Shown here: one piece after another, positions 34,041 through 43,620 of the stretch
Position numbering within the stretch: the first letter of the stretch is position 1
Layout of the letters: each line of letters begins with the position of its first letter
Source of the DNA: Phoenicibacter congonensis
Lineage (GTDB): Bacteria; Actinomycetota; Coriobacteriia; Coriobacteriales; Eggerthellaceae
Direction: 5' to 3'
DNA: 64,000 nucleotides
Assembly (NCBI RefSeq): GCF_900169485.1
Contig: NZ_LT821227.1
Location: 806,001-870,000 of the forward strand
Notes under the pieces: generated by a model
The model's input: only the letters and a program-made list of their open reading frames with translations
The model's database searches: none
What the model was told of the DNA's origin: nothing
Program-made: the position numbers and the translations under genes

Positions 34041-36977
34041 ATGCAGAAATTCAAAATTTCCTCGATTCATGAGCTAGATGAATGTGCCAGTGCTTTTGCA
34101 AGTTTGCTCAAACCTGGAACAACAGTCCTTTTGGAAGGCCAGCTTGGAAGTGGAAAATCTGAATTCGTGCGTCATGTGGCAGCGCATCTTGGCGTGTCAG
34201 AAGAAGTTATGAGTCCAACATTTTGTTTTGTAAACGACTACTGTGCAGACAATTTCAATGTTTATCATTTTGACCTTTATCGTCTTAATTCAGAAGATGA
34301 ATTGTCAGAGATAGGCTTCGACGAACATGGATACAATCCAATAGACGGGGTCTCTTTTATAGAATGGTCAAATCTCTATCCCGATTCTATGCCTGAAGAA
34401 GCCATTAAATTGACTTTTGAAGGGCAGGGAGATGAGCCACGTGAGATCGCTGTTGAAGCTTATGGGAAAACTTCTTGTGAAATGGCAGACAAATGGCTTG
34501 CTAACAACAACAGAAAGTTTGTTCTTGCTTTTGACACCTCTAACGAAAAAGTGATCTTGGGACTTGCCGAGATTGGCCTAAACATTGCAAATAACGAAGA
34601 TAATCCGTCGAGTGTTTGTGTGGAGGAAACTCAAACTAACAATTCTCATTGCAATTCTAATCAAGAGCTTTCTAGCGGTGTTTTAGATGCCATAAAAGAA
34701 AAAGACAAGGACCCGGAGTGCTTGAGTGAAAGTTCTGCCCCAAAAGTCTTGATTAAATCGATTTTTCAAAAATCTATTGATTCAAAACGTGCTTCGAATC
34801 AAAAACTATTGCCAGAAATCGACATTCTTCTAAAAGAAAACCATGTTAACAAAAGTGAGATTGTTGCAATTGGTGTGGGTCGTGGGCCTGGATCATTTAC
34901 TGGTGTTAGAATTGCACTCGCTAGTGCTAAAGGAATTTGCTCTGCCCTAAATGTTCCTCTTTATGGGATTTCTACTCTCGATGCAGTAGCTGAAAATCTG
35001 CGCTTGAGCGGCAAGTTTGGGGACACTCTTGTTGTTGCCGATGCAATGCGCGGCGAAGTTTATCCCGTTGAATATGATGTTAAAAACAACACAATAAACA
35101 GAAAAAATGCTGACACTGTTGCAAAGCCTCAAGCTTTTGTGGACTCACACAACGTTTTGCAAGGCATGGCAGTTTGTGGTGATGGACTCATAAAGCACAA
35201 ACACTATTTCGAAGAAAAATATCATCTTTTAGATGAGTGTTTTTGGTACCCAACGGGGCAAAGCCTTGTTTCTCTTTTAGTTCAGCAAATGAATGAGGCA
35301 CTCGATTGGCAGTCGTCATTGATTCATAATGCGAGCAAAGTTTTGCCTGTATACACTCGTCTTTCCGATGCAGAGGAAAACGAACTGTCTCACATCTTGC
35401 AAAACAAGACAAAAGATCTTGTCACTGGTGTTCATGGTGACGACACGCAAATTTCAATTTCACCTGTCAAGCTTGATGATTGCAAAATTCTAGCCGAATT
35501 TGAGAAGTGCAATTTTGGAAGTGACGCATGGAGTGAAAACAGTTTTAAGACTGATGTGTGCGATTCAAACCGCGTTTGGTTAAAAGGCGTGATTAACAGC
35601 ACGATTGTCGGATATGTTGGCGCTTCAAGAAGTTCATCTGATGCTGACATTCTAAAAATTTGTGTTGATCCAAAATTTCGCAAACAAGGGATAGCTCGCC
35701 GGCTTTTGAGCGCTGCCTTTGAAACGTTACGCAATTTAGGCGCTTCAAATGTTATGCTCGAGGTTCGTGTTTCAAACTCGCCTGCCAGAGCACTTTATGA
35801 GTCTTTAGGGTTTAGCGAAGTTTGCACTCGCAAAAACTTCTATGGAAACGAAGACGCCGTTAGCTATTCGCTCGACATCTCAAATTTTTCTGCAAATGAG
35901 GAATTTGTTGAAGCTGATTCTCTTTTAAAGCCCAATGCACGCAAGCCTTTAATTTTTGCAATTGAATCGTCTTGCGATGAAACTGCTGGTGCGATTGTGG
36001 ATGGAGAGGACTCTATTATTTCAAATGTAGTTTCTTCATCAGCAAAATTTCATGCACGTTTCGGTGGTGTTGTCCCAGAAATTGCAAGCAGAAAACACAT
36101 TGAAGTCATATCTCAAGTCGCAGAAGAAACACTTCGTCTTGCAGGCATGAAAAACTATGATTCAATCGATGCTGTCGCTGTCACTGCAAAACCAGGGCTA
36201 GTTGGATCTCTTGTTGTGGGTCTAGCCTTTGCCAAAGGAGTCGCATGGGGGGCTAACAAGCCGTTGATTCTTGTTGACCATCTGGTTGGTCATTTGTTTG
36301 CAAACAAGCTTTGTTCTGACTCAATTAAAATGCCGTGTGTTGCCTCACTCATTTCTGGTGGAAACACCATGCTTGTTCTTGTGCGTGATTGGGGCGACTA
36401 TGAGGTGATCGGCGGGACAATTGACGATGCAGTGGGGGAGGCTTTTGATAAAGTTGCAAGGGCAATGAACTTGCCCTATCCTGGAGGACCTGAAATTTCA
36501 GCGCTTGCAAAGGAAGGCAACGCCGATAATGTGGAACTTCCGCGACCTCTTCTGCACAGCCACGATTTGAGAATGAGTCTCTCGGGTCTAAAAACTGCAG
36601 TTATTCTTGAAATTGAGCGCTTGAAAAAAGAGAATGCCGATGGACGTCTGACCCGCCAAAACATGTGTGACATTTGTGCCTCTTTTGAACAGAGCATTTG
36701 TGATGTTCAAGTTGCAAAAGCTCACGATGCCTTAGTAAACACGCATGCAAAGACTTTCTGCTTTGGTGGTGGAGTAGCAGCGAACCGCCAGTTGAGACGT
36801 GCATATTCAGAAATGTGTGACAATCTTGGAGTTAGCTTTTGCGTTGCTCCGACAGATGTTTGTGGTGACAACGCAGCAATGATTGGATTGGCTGCTCAAT
36901 TTGAATTTAAAAACAAACGATTCGCTTCTCTTGATGCCGATGTCAGCTCTTCATCTCGCCTAAATTCGCGTAGGTAA
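34041..36977 (+). CDS. TsaE-TsaB-RimI-TsaD four-domain fusion (t6A tRNA modification plus GNAT acetyltransferase)
   Basis: 978 residues in one open frame; GAGGTG SD before ATG 34041. Domain order: TsaE ATPase ~1-150 (Walker A GQLGSGKS 33-40, MSPTFCFVNDY, HFDLYRL); TsaB ~158-460 (FDTSNEKVILGLAE, GRGPGSFTGVRIALASAKG) with a polar 185-240 insertion; RimI GNAT ~472-613 (VDPKFRKQGIARRLL acetyl-CoA loop, SNSPARALYESLGF); TsaD/Kae1 ~635-978 (IESSCDETAGAIVDG, metal-binding HLVGH 747-751, CGDNAAMIG). TsaB, TsaD and TsaE transfer threonylcarbamoyl to A37 of ANN-decoding tRNAs; TsaC is not seen. TsaB-RimI and RimI-TsaD fusions are known, and all four in one chain is notable. Confidence 0.93.
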   Translation: MQKFKISSIHELDECASAFASLLKPGTTVLLEGQLGSGKSEFVRHVAAHLGVSEEVMSPTFCFVNDYCADNFNVYHFDLYRLNSEDELSEIGFDEHGYNPIDGVSFIEWSNLYPDSMPEEAIKLTFEGQGDEPREIAVEAYGKTSCEMADKWLANNNRKFVLAFDTSNEKVILGLAEIGLNIANNEDNPSSVCVEETQTNNSHCNSNQELSSGVLDAIKEKDKDPECLSESSAPKVLIKSIFQKSIDSKRASNQKLLPEIDILLKENHVNKSEIVAIGVGRGPGSFTGVRIALASAKGICSALNVPLYGISTLDAVAENLRLSGKFGDTLVVADAMRGEVYPVEYDVKNNTINRKNADTVAKPQAFVDSHNVLQGMAVCGDGLIKHKHYFEEKYHLLDECFWYPTGQSLVSLLVQQMNEALDWQSSLIHNASKVLPVYTRLSDAEENELSHILQNKTKDLVTGVHGDDTQISISPVKLDDCKILAEFEKCNFGSDAWSENSFKTDVCDSNRVWLKGVINSTIVGYVGASRSSSDADILKICVDPKFRKQGIARRLLSAAFETLRNLGASNVMLEVRVSNSPARALYESLGFSEVCTRKNFYGNEDAVSYSLDISNFSANEEFVEADSLLKPNARKPLIFAIESSCDETAGAIVDGEDSIISNVVSSSAKFHARFGGVVPEIASRKHIEVISQVAEETLRLAGMKNYDSIDAVAVTAKPGLVGSLVVGLAFAKGVAWGANKPLILVDHLVGHLFANKLCSDSIKMPCVASLISGGNTMLVLVRDWGDYEVIGGTIDDAVGEAFDKVARAMNLPYPGGPEISALAKEGNADNVELPRPLLHSHDLRMSLSGLKTAVILEIERLKKENADGRLTRQNMCDICASFEQSICDVQVAKAHDALVNTHAKTFCFGGGVAANRQLRRAYSEMCDNLGVSFCVAPTDVCGDNAAMIGLAAQFEFKNKRFASLDADVSSSSRLNSRR

Positions 36978-36988
36978 ATCTCATTTTG

Positions 36989-36994
36989 TATAAT
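36989..36994 (+). promoter_or_regulatory. Candidate -10 box, near-leaderless
   Basis: Perfect TATAAT ending 8 bases before ATG 37003; the transcript would start almost at the ATG. A TG directly precedes it. The -35 region is poor. Confidence 0.5.
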
Positions 36995-37002
36995 TTATAA
37001 GC

Positions 37003-38076
37003 ATGCGTGTGAAAAACGTGGAATTCATATATAAAAAATTTAGTAGCTCATTTTTGACGGTTGCGTTAGTTTTGAGCACATCTTTGCTGTTTTCTTCCCC
37101 TGATAAATTAGCATTTGCGGAAACTAATGACACCGATGCAAAGCCTGATGCTCTTCAACAACAGGTTGAAGATTCCGCAAAAAAATATGAGGAAGCTAGT
37201 GCAAGGGCAGAAGAGCTTCAGGGTCAAATCGACAATAATCAAAAAAGAATTGATGAAATTAACAAGCAGATTCCTGAGCAACAAGAAAAAGCAGGCGGCG
37301 CTTTGAGACAGCTTTATTTTCTTGATTCAGGATTTGGTGTTTTGTTAAATAGCATTCTTGGAATTGAAGATTTGACAACTGCCATCAATAACTTTAACTA
37401 TCTTGAGCACATTCGCGACAAGAACATGACAGAACTCGAGTCGCTGTCTTCAATGAAAAAAGAACTCGATGAACTTCAGTCGGGTCTTGACCAGCAAAAA
37501 AGAGATGCTGATCAGCAGGTCACACAAGCACAAATTGCTCTTCAAGAGGCACAAGCTGCACGTGAAGAGGCTCAAAGGAAGGCTGAGGAAGAAGCGCAGC
37601 GTGAGCGTAAAGCAGCAGAAGAAAAGGCTAAGAAAACTGAAGAGGCGTCTGATTCATCAGACAGCAACACCTCTATTAATGTTCCTAATAGTGACAATGC
37701 CGACTGGTCTGTTGATAAACAGAGTTTTGTAAACGAATGGACCCCACGCATTGACTCCTATCTGTCTGGATCTCCAATGTCAGGAACAGGTCAAGTTTTT
37801 GCTGAAGCCGCGTGGGACTATGGTGTAGACCCAAGATGGTCTCCTGCTATTGCCTACACCGAGAGCTCAAAGGGAGCGGTATGTTTCTTGCCGCACAACG
37901 CATGGGGTTGGGGCTCAAGCTCATGGGGCAGCTGGGACGAAGCAATTAGAGCACATGTGGCTGGTCTTAAGCGAGGATATGGCTACACAATTTCGGAATC
38001 TGCAGCTAAAAAATATTGCCCTCCTAATTGGCAACACTGGTATAACACAACTAGTGCACAAATGAACTTAATCTAA
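37003..38076 (+). CDS. Secreted coiled-coil protein with lysozyme-like C-terminal domain
   Basis: 357 residues. Signal peptide 1-39 (ends KLAFA). Residues ~45-225 form a long coiled coil with Lys/Glu/Gln heptads and an EEAQRKAEEEAQRERKAAEE stretch, as in FtsEX-linked murein hydrolase regulators. A Ser/Thr/Asp linker follows, then ~105 residues (GQVFAEAAWDYGVDPRWSPA ... AYTESSKG ... HNAWGWG ... YGYTISESAAKKYCPPNW) resembling the goose-type lysozyme/glucosaminidase fold, with Glu in YTES as the likely catalytic residue. It probably trims murein at the surface. Likely leaderless transcript. Confidence 0.8.
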   Translation: MRVKNVEFIYKKFSSSFLTVALVLSTSLLFSSPDKLAFAETNDTDAKPDALQQQVEDSAKKYEEASARAEELQGQIDNNQKRIDEINKQIPEQQEKAGGALRQLYFLDSGFGVLLNSILGIEDLTTAINNFNYLEHIRDKNMTELESLSSMKKELDELQSGLDQQKRDADQQVTQAQIALQEAQAAREEAQRKAEEEAQRERKAAEEKAKKTEEASDSSDSNTSINVPNSDNADWSVDKQSFVNEWTPRIDSYLSGSPMSGTGQVFAEAAWDYGVDPRWSPAIAYTESSKGAVCFLPHNAWGWGSSSWGSWDEAIRAHVAGLKRGYGYTISESAAKKYCPPNWQHWYNTTSAQMNLI

Positions 38077-38090
38077 CTTCAATCCACTTT

Positions 38091-38128
38091 TTCACGTTAA
38101 AATAAAACTTTAACGTGAATTTTATTTT
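38091..38128 (+). terminator. Terminator after the lysozyme-like gene
   Basis: TTCACGTTAAA (38091-38101) and TTTAACGTGAA (38109-38119) form an 11-bp perfect stem with a 7-base loop and a TTTTATTTT tail. Confidence 0.8.
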
Positions 38129-38145
38129 AAAAGGAAATACACTAA

Positions 38146-39921
38146 ATGTTGCATAGCGATTCTAATGATACCCTTGCATGTGGTATTGATGTTGGATCTA
38201 CCACAGTTAAATGTGTTGTTTTAAATGACAACAATGATGTTTTGTGGAGCGTCTATCAGCGTCACATGAGCGATGTTAGAGCAACGGTAAGAGACGTTCT
38301 AGAGCAAGCACAAGAGCAGTTTCCAGATTCTCTAATGTCAATCGCTATCACCGGTTCTGGTGGATTGTTGTTGGCAGAGGCTTTAAAGGTTCCTTTCGTT
38401 CAGGAAGTCATAGCTAACAAAACAGCTGTTGAAACTCTCATTCCCTCAACCGATGTCGCCATCGAACTTGGTGGGGAAGATGCAAAAATAGTTTATTTTG
38501 ACAATTCTATTGAGCAACGAATGAATGGAACTTGTGCTGGTGGTACAGGCGCTTTTATCGATCAAATGGCATCGCTTTTAAATACCGATGCTGCTGGTCT
38601 AAATGAACTTGCTAAATCTCACACAATCATTTATCCAATTGCTTCAAGATGCGGGGTATTTGCGAAAACCGATGTTCAACCTTTGTTAAACGAGGGTGCG
38701 AAGCGTGAAGACATTGCAGCTTCTATTTTTCAATCTGTAGTAACTCAAACAATTTCGGGTCTTGCATGCGGCAGACCAATTAGGGGAAACGTTGCTTTTT
38801 TGGGTGGTCCTCTTCAATATCTAAGCGAGCTGCGCAAGCGTTTCTATGAAACTCTTGAGCTCACCGATGATGAAATCATCGTTCCTGAAAATGCACATTT
38901 ATTTGTGGCAACGGGCTGTGCAATTGCCTCGAAAAAGGAAGACTTTGAACCGTCTAAATTAGGTGATATCCTTGATCGTTTTTCAAAAGTTGGGACAATT
39001 CAGGGTTCAGAAGTTGAAAGACTGCCACCTCTCTTTAAAGACGAGGAAGACTATAGAGAATTTAGGTGCAGACATGATGCTGAAAAAGTGAAAAAATGCT
39101 CGATCGATGGTTATGAGGGCCCTGTGTTTCTTGGCATTGATGCCGGGTCGACCACCTTTAAAGCTGCAATTGTAAACGACAAAAAAGAACTCATGTGGAC
39201 GACCTATGCATCAAATAAGGGTGATGTTTTGGGTTGCGCAAAAGCAGCTCTCACTGAACTCTATGGATTGCTTGGTGATAAAGTCTTTATTGGTCACTCG
39301 ACAGTGACTGGCTATGGAGAGGGACTCCTTTTGCAGGCGTTAAAAGTTGACTCAGGCGAAATCGAAACAGTTGCGCATCTTCGTGGTGCCCAAGAATTGA
39401 TGCCTGACGTTGAATTTATTCTTGACATCGGTGGTCAAGATATGAAGTGTTTGCGTGTTAAAAATGGAGTCATTGACCACATTATGCTAAATGAGGCATG
39501 TTCGAGTGGATGCGGAAGTTTCATTGAGTCATTTGCCTCGGGTCTTGGTCTTTCAGTGCATGAGTTTGCAGAAGCTGCATGTAAAGCAAAAGCCCCAGTT
39601 GACCTTGGCTCTCGCTGCACTGTGTTTATGAATTCTCGTGTAAAGCAAGCTCAAAAAGAAGGCGCAGCTGTTGAAGACATTGCTGCTGGTCTTGCCATTT
39701 CTGTGATTAAAAATGCTCTTTTTAAAGTAATTAAAATTAGAGACCCAAAAGATGTTGGCAAGCATGTTATTGTGCAGGGTGGCACTTTCTTAAACGATGC
39801 TGTTTTGCGTGCATTCGAACAACTTTCGCATGTAAATGCAGTTAGGCCCGACATAGCAGGAAACATGGGGGCATATGGCGCAGCTCTTCTTGCCCATGAG
39901 CGTTGGGAGAAGGGAGAATAA
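38146..39921 (+). CDS. Tandem BadF/BadG/BcrA/BcrD-type ATPase (2-hydroxyacyl-CoA dehydratase activase-like)
   Basis: 591 residues; SD AAAGGAA before ATG 38146. Two activase modules: module 1 (1-~290) with [26 protein letters not shown] and [11 protein letters not shown]; module 2 (~325-591) with [28 protein letters not shown] and [11 protein letters not shown]. Each module keeps both Cys that, in HgdC-type dimers, bridge one [4Fe-4S] cluster, so two clusters may form per chain. Activases use ATP to push an electron into a dehydratase. The next gene, one base away, carries the partner regions normally in the same polypeptide. Confidence 0.88.
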   Translation: MLHSDSNDTLACGIDVGSTTVKCVVLNDNNDVLWSVYQRHMSDVRATVRDVLEQAQEQFPDSLMSIAITGSGGLLLAEALKVPFVQEVIANKTAVETLIPSTDVAIELGGEDAKIVYFDNSIEQRMNGTCAGGTGAFIDQMASLLNTDAAGLNELAKSHTIIYPIASRCGVFAKTDVQPLLNEGAKREDIAASIFQSVVTQTISGLACGRPIRGNVAFLGGPLQYLSELRKRFYETLELTDDEIIVPENAHLFVATGCAIASKKEDFEPSKLGDILDRFSKVGTIQGSEVERLPPLFKDEEDYREFRCRHDAEKVKKCSIDGYEGPVFLGIDAGSTTFKAAIVNDKKELMWTTYASNKGDVLGCAKAALTELYGLLGDKVFIGHSTVTGYGEGLLLQALKVDSGEIETVAHLRGAQELMPDVEFILDIGGQDMKCLRVKNGVIDHIMLNEACSSGCGSFIESFASGLGLSVHEFAEAACKAKAPVDLGSRCTVFMNSRVKQAQKEGAAVEDIAAGLAISVIKNALFKVIKIRDPKDVGKHVIVQGGTFLNDAVLRAFEQLSHVNAVRPDIAGNMGAYGAALLAHERWEKGE

Positions 39922-39922
39922 A

Positions 39923-42616
39923 GTGGCTAAAGTCAGAAAATCTTCCATTCTTGGAATTGATGAATTAAATAAATTAAATCCATCGCACAAAACTGTCAGG
40001 TGCAAAGGTTGTTCAAACTCGTGTCTTTTGACAATCAATGATTTTGGAATTGACGAAAAAACTGGAAAACACAGAAGATTCATTACTGGCAACAGATGCG
40101 AACGCGGTCAGTCGATGGGTGAGAGACGTGTGAAAAATAATGTTCCGAATTTGTTTGAGTGGAAAAGTTCGCGCCTTTTTGATTACTACACTCCTCTAGA
40201 TGAAAAAGATGCGCCTGCTGGCACTGTTGGCTTGCCTCGGGCTTTGAATATGTATGAGAATTACCCGTTTTGGTTTACTTTTTTTACAAAACTTGGCTAT
40301 CGGGTAATTCTGTCTGACAAATCAAGCAAAGATATTTATAACGCTGGCATTGAGTCAATGCCTTCGGAAAGTGTTTGTTATCCAGCTAAGCTTTCCCACG
40401 GGCACATTATGAATTTGCTAGAAAAACCCGTTGATTTTATTTGGATGCCGTGCACAAAATGGGAACGTGGAGAAGATGAAACTGCTGGCAATCATTTCAA
40501 TTGCCCAATCGTGGCAAGTTATCCTGAAGCTTTGCGTTTAAACATCGACGAGCTAATAAATTCTGACATTCAGCTCATCACCCCATGGGTTCCCTATGAC
40601 AAAAAAGACAAATTAAAAAAGCGCCTTTTTGAAATTATTACAAAAGAGCATAAAGCTGAGATGTGCAAGAATGGCGTTGTTCCAACAAAAAAACAAATTG
40701 AAGATGCAGTCGATTGTGCATGGGCAGAAGATGAAAACTTCAAGCGAGACATTCGCATTAAGGGAACTGAAACTTTAAAGTGGATGGAAGAAACTGGCAC
40801 GCACGGCATTGTTTTGGCTGGGCGTCCCTATCATCAAGATCCCGAAATAAATCATGCGATACCTGAACTTCTGAACTCTTTTGGGCTTGCAGTTTTAACC
40901 GAAGACTCTATTGCTCACCTTGGCCAGCTCGAACGTCCAATTCGTGTTGTCGACCAATGGATGTATCACACGCGTCTATATGCTGCGGCAAAAGTGGCAG
41001 CCAAACGAAGCGACCTTGATTTAATTCAGCTAAATTCTTTTGGTTGTGGTCTTGATGCCCTGACAACCGACCAGGTCCAAGAAATTTTAGAGTCGGCTGG
41101 AAAAGTTTACACTGTCCTTAAAATTGATGAGGTTTCAAATCTTGGTGCAGCAAAGATTCGTGTCAGAAGTTTGCTCGCTGCTTTAAAAGATAAAGCTGAT
41201 GAAATTAATGAAGTTAAAGACGAAAAGGCTGCTATTGAGCGTGGGTGCCCTGTGAGCTGCTTGTCATCAGTAGACATTAAAGAACTCATCCCCGACTTGC
41301 CAACCGAAAAGTCGGTCATTGCAGACACCGATGAAGTTGGTGACAGAGAGTCGGTTACCACTGAGTTTGGCAGACCTGAGTTCACTAAGAAGATGTTTGA
41401 TGAGGGCTACAAAATCTTGGCTCCCCAAATGGCTCCGATGCATTTCGAATTGCTCGTTCCGATTTTTGATCGCTTCGGATTCAATGTTGACCTTTTACCT
41501 TCTGTGGACCATGAAGCAGTTAATTATGGCTTGAAATATGTTAATAATGACATTTGTTACCCTTCAATTCTTGTGACGGGTCAAATAATGGAAGCTGTGC
41601 TTTCTGGTCGCTATGACACAAACAAGCTGGCTGTTTTAATCACTCAAACTGGCGGAGGTTGTCGAGCAACAAACTACATCGCGCTCATCAGAAAAGCACT
41701 TAAAGCAGCAGGTCTTGGCCACATCCCAGTTATTGCATTGAGTTTTAAGGACCTAGGCGAACACAATTCTGGATTTAAGCTATCTCCAAAAATGCTTTTG
41801 CAGGCAGGCTATGCCATTTTCCTTGGCGATTTGTTAATGCAATGTTTATATAAAACTCGTGCCTATGAACTCGAGAAAGGTTCAGCCAACAACATATTCA
41901 GCCACTGGACGGAAGAATGCAAAAAGGCGCTTCGAAAGGGAGTTTCGAGAAGTGACTTTAAGCGTTTGTCTGAAGACATAATTGCCGATTTTGACAATCT
42001 TCCAATTGATGATTCTGTTAAAAAACCAAAAGTTGGTGTGGTGGGAGAGATTCTCGTTAAGTTCCATCCAACTGCAAACAACAACATTACTGACAAGATT
42101 GAAGAAGAAAACTGCGAAGTTGTTGTTCCAGGCTTAACAGAATTTTTCTTGTTTGGGCTTGTAGGAGGCATTTTCCAGCAAGAAATTGGAAGACCTAAAA
42201 AGTCGGAACTTGGTTCAAAACTTGGGCTTGCAGCAGTAAGAAAGATTAGACAACCGTTAGTTGAAGCATTAAAGAATTCAAACCGTTTTGAGCCACCAAC
42301 TGACATTCTTGAACTCGGGGAATATGCTTCTGAAGTTTTGAGCCTTTGCAATTCAATGGGTGAAGGTTGGCTTTTGACAGCCGAGATGGTTGAACTAATT
42401 AAGTCTGGTTGCCCAAACATTGTTTGCACGCAGCCTTTTGCATGTCTGCCAAATCATGTTGTCGGCAAGGCTGTCATTAAAGAACTTCGCAGGAAATATC
42501 CAAAAAGCAACATTGTTGCTGTCGACTATGACCCTGGTGCATCAGAGGTAAATCAGCTAAACAGAATCAAGCTCATGATTGCAGTTGCAAAATCTAACCT
42601 TGAAGCAGGTCTTTAA
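39923..42616 (+). CDS. Activase-associated protein: DUF2229 and dehydratase-like (HgdB-type) regions
   Basis: 897 residues from GTG 39923 (GGAG 6 bases upstream), one base after the activase gene. N-terminus has a CKGCSNSC cluster-like motif; residues ~100-330 fit DUF2229 (VGLPRALNMYENYPFW ... ESVCYPAKLSHGH), and the rest fits the HgdB-like part (VLITQTGGGCRATNY, VVGEILVKFHP, CTQPFACLPNHV). Well-conserved Cys throughout suggest Fe-S clusters. Many anaerobes encode these together with the activases as one 1400-1500-residue protein; the split here may be ancestral or derived. The chemistry is unknown; amino-acid fermentation is one possibility. Confidence 0.85.
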   Translation: MAKVRKSSILGIDELNKLNPSHKTVRCKGCSNSCLLTINDFGIDEKTGKHRRFITGNRCERGQSMGERRVKNNVPNLFEWKSSRLFDYYTPLDEKDAPAGTVGLPRALNMYENYPFWFTFFTKLGYRVILSDKSSKDIYNAGIESMPSESVCYPAKLSHGHIMNLLEKPVDFIWMPCTKWERGEDETAGNHFNCPIVASYPEALRLNIDELINSDIQLITPWVPYDKKDKLKKRLFEIITKEHKAEMCKNGVVPTKKQIEDAVDCAWAEDENFKRDIRIKGTETLKWMEETGTHGIVLAGRPYHQDPEINHAIPELLNSFGLAVLTEDSIAHLGQLERPIRVVDQWMYHTRLYAAAKVAAKRSDLDLIQLNSFGCGLDALTTDQVQEILESAGKVYTVLKIDEVSNLGAAKIRVRSLLAALKDKADEINEVKDEKAAIERGCPVSCLSSVDIKELIPDLPTEKSVIADTDEVGDRESVTTEFGRPEFTKKMFDEGYKILAPQMAPMHFELLVPIFDRFGFNVDLLPSVDHEAVNYGLKYVNNDICYPSILVTGQIMEAVLSGRYDTNKLAVLITQTGGGCRATNYIALIRKALKAAGLGHIPVIALSFKDLGEHNSGFKLSPKMLLQAGYAIFLGDLLMQCLYKTRAYELEKGSANNIFSHWTEECKKALRKGVSRSDFKRLSEDIIADFDNLPIDDSVKKPKVGVVGEILVKFHPTANNNITDKIEEENCEVVVPGLTEFFLFGLVGGIFQQEIGRPKKSELGSKLGLAAVRKIRQPLVEALKNSNRFEPPTDILELGEYASEVLSLCNSMGEGWLLTAEMVELIKSGCPNIVCTQPFACLPNHVVGKAVIKELRRKYPKSNIVAVDYDPGASEVNQLNRIKLMIAVAKSNLEAGL

Positions 42617-42619
42617 AGA

Positions 42620-43468
42620 ATGGATGTTTCTCATAAGCTGATTTTAGTTCCAACACCGATTGGCAATTTGGATGACATTTCAAAGCGTGCATTTAGTGCG
42701 CTTGAAAATTGTGATGCCGTTTATTGCGAAGACACAAGGGTTACTGGCAAGCTTTTAGCTGCCTATTCTATTAAAAAACCAATGTTTCGAATGGATGAAA
42801 ATTTAATTGCCAGACATGTTGAAGCTTTGGTTGAAAGAATTAACTCTGGTGAAACGATTTGCTATTGTTCTGATGCAGGCATGCCTGGAATATCAGATCC
42901 TGGGTCTAGAATTGTTGCAGCATGTCGCAAAGCAGGCGTTGAAGTCGAGGTTTTGCCTGGTGCGAATGCATGTCTTCTTGCATTAGTTGCAAGTGGCTTT
43001 AATTCAACACATTTTTTCTTTGAGGGATTCTTGCCCAAAAAAAAGACTCAAAAATCGTTGAGACTTCAAGAATTAATGGCATTGGATTGCCCAGTGGTCG
43101 TTTATGAGTCTCCAAACAGGGTGCTTGACACAATTCGTGCAATTAAAGAAGTTGACTCTGAGCGACCAGTTTGCGCCGCCCGTGAACTAACAAAGCTGCA
43201 TGAGGAGGTTATAGTTCTACCTGCAACCCAGATGCTTTCAGCTTTTGAAAAAAAGGTTGAGAATGGAACGTGCAGGGGAGAATTTGTTCTTGTGATTGAG
43301 GGATGCCCTACTATTACAAACTCTGATTCTCAGACAGAGCTTTTAGACGAAGCTCGTGAATTTGTTAATGAGTTAGTCGAATGCGGAGTGCCAAAACACA
43401 AGGTTAGAGAGCTTTTAATCAAACATTTTAACGTTTCAAAAAACAAGGCATATGAGCTTTCTATTTAG
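42620..43468 (+). CDS. rsmI: 16S rRNA (cytidine1402-2'-O)-methyltransferase RsmI
   Basis: 282 residues, starting 3 bases after the dehydratase-like gene. Tetrapyrrole-methylase-fold SAM methyltransferase acting on C1402 of 16S rRNA. LVPTPIGNLDDISKRA, YCEDTRVTGKLL, SDAGMPGISDPG, VLPGANACLLAL and YESPNRVLDTI are the ordered signatures. C-terminal helical tail typical. Confidence 0.95.
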   Translation: MDVSHKLILVPTPIGNLDDISKRAFSALENCDAVYCEDTRVTGKLLAAYSIKKPMFRMDENLIARHVEALVERINSGETICYCSDAGMPGISDPGSRIVAACRKAGVEVEVLPGANACLLALVASGFNSTHFFFEGFLPKKKTQKSLRLQELMALDCPVVVYESPNRVLDTIRAIKEVDSERPVCAARELTKLHEEVIVLPATQMLSAFEKKVENGTCRGEFVLVIEGCPTITNSDSQTELLDEAREFVNELVECGVPKHKVRELLIKHFNVSKNKAYELSI

Positions 43469-43548
43469 CTTAAAAAGCGCGATTATACCCCTAAAACAAT
43501 CTTTTTGCACGTGTTTTTTTCTAATTCATTTATAGAATTTATCGGGAT

Positions 43549-43579
43549 TTGTTCAGTTAATTTGGCTTAAAATGAACAA
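43549..43579 (+). promoter_or_regulatory. Inverted repeat around a -10-like box upstream of atpB
   Basis: TTGTTCA (43549-43555) and TGAACAA (43573-43579) enclose TAAAAT (43568-43573), about 45 bases before atpB. It could be an operator or transcript hairpin; the -35 is unclear. The rest of 43469-43620 shows nothing else. Confidence 0.35.
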
Positions 43580-43620
43580 GGTTTTAGTTTATAGGTGTTA
43601 TCAGGAAAGAGAATATCTAA

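Noticed and set aside
37003-38076. Frameshift in the Lys/Glu-rich coiled coil
   Set aside because: One frame runs from signal peptide to the lysozyme-like domain with no break; low complexity alone explains the look.
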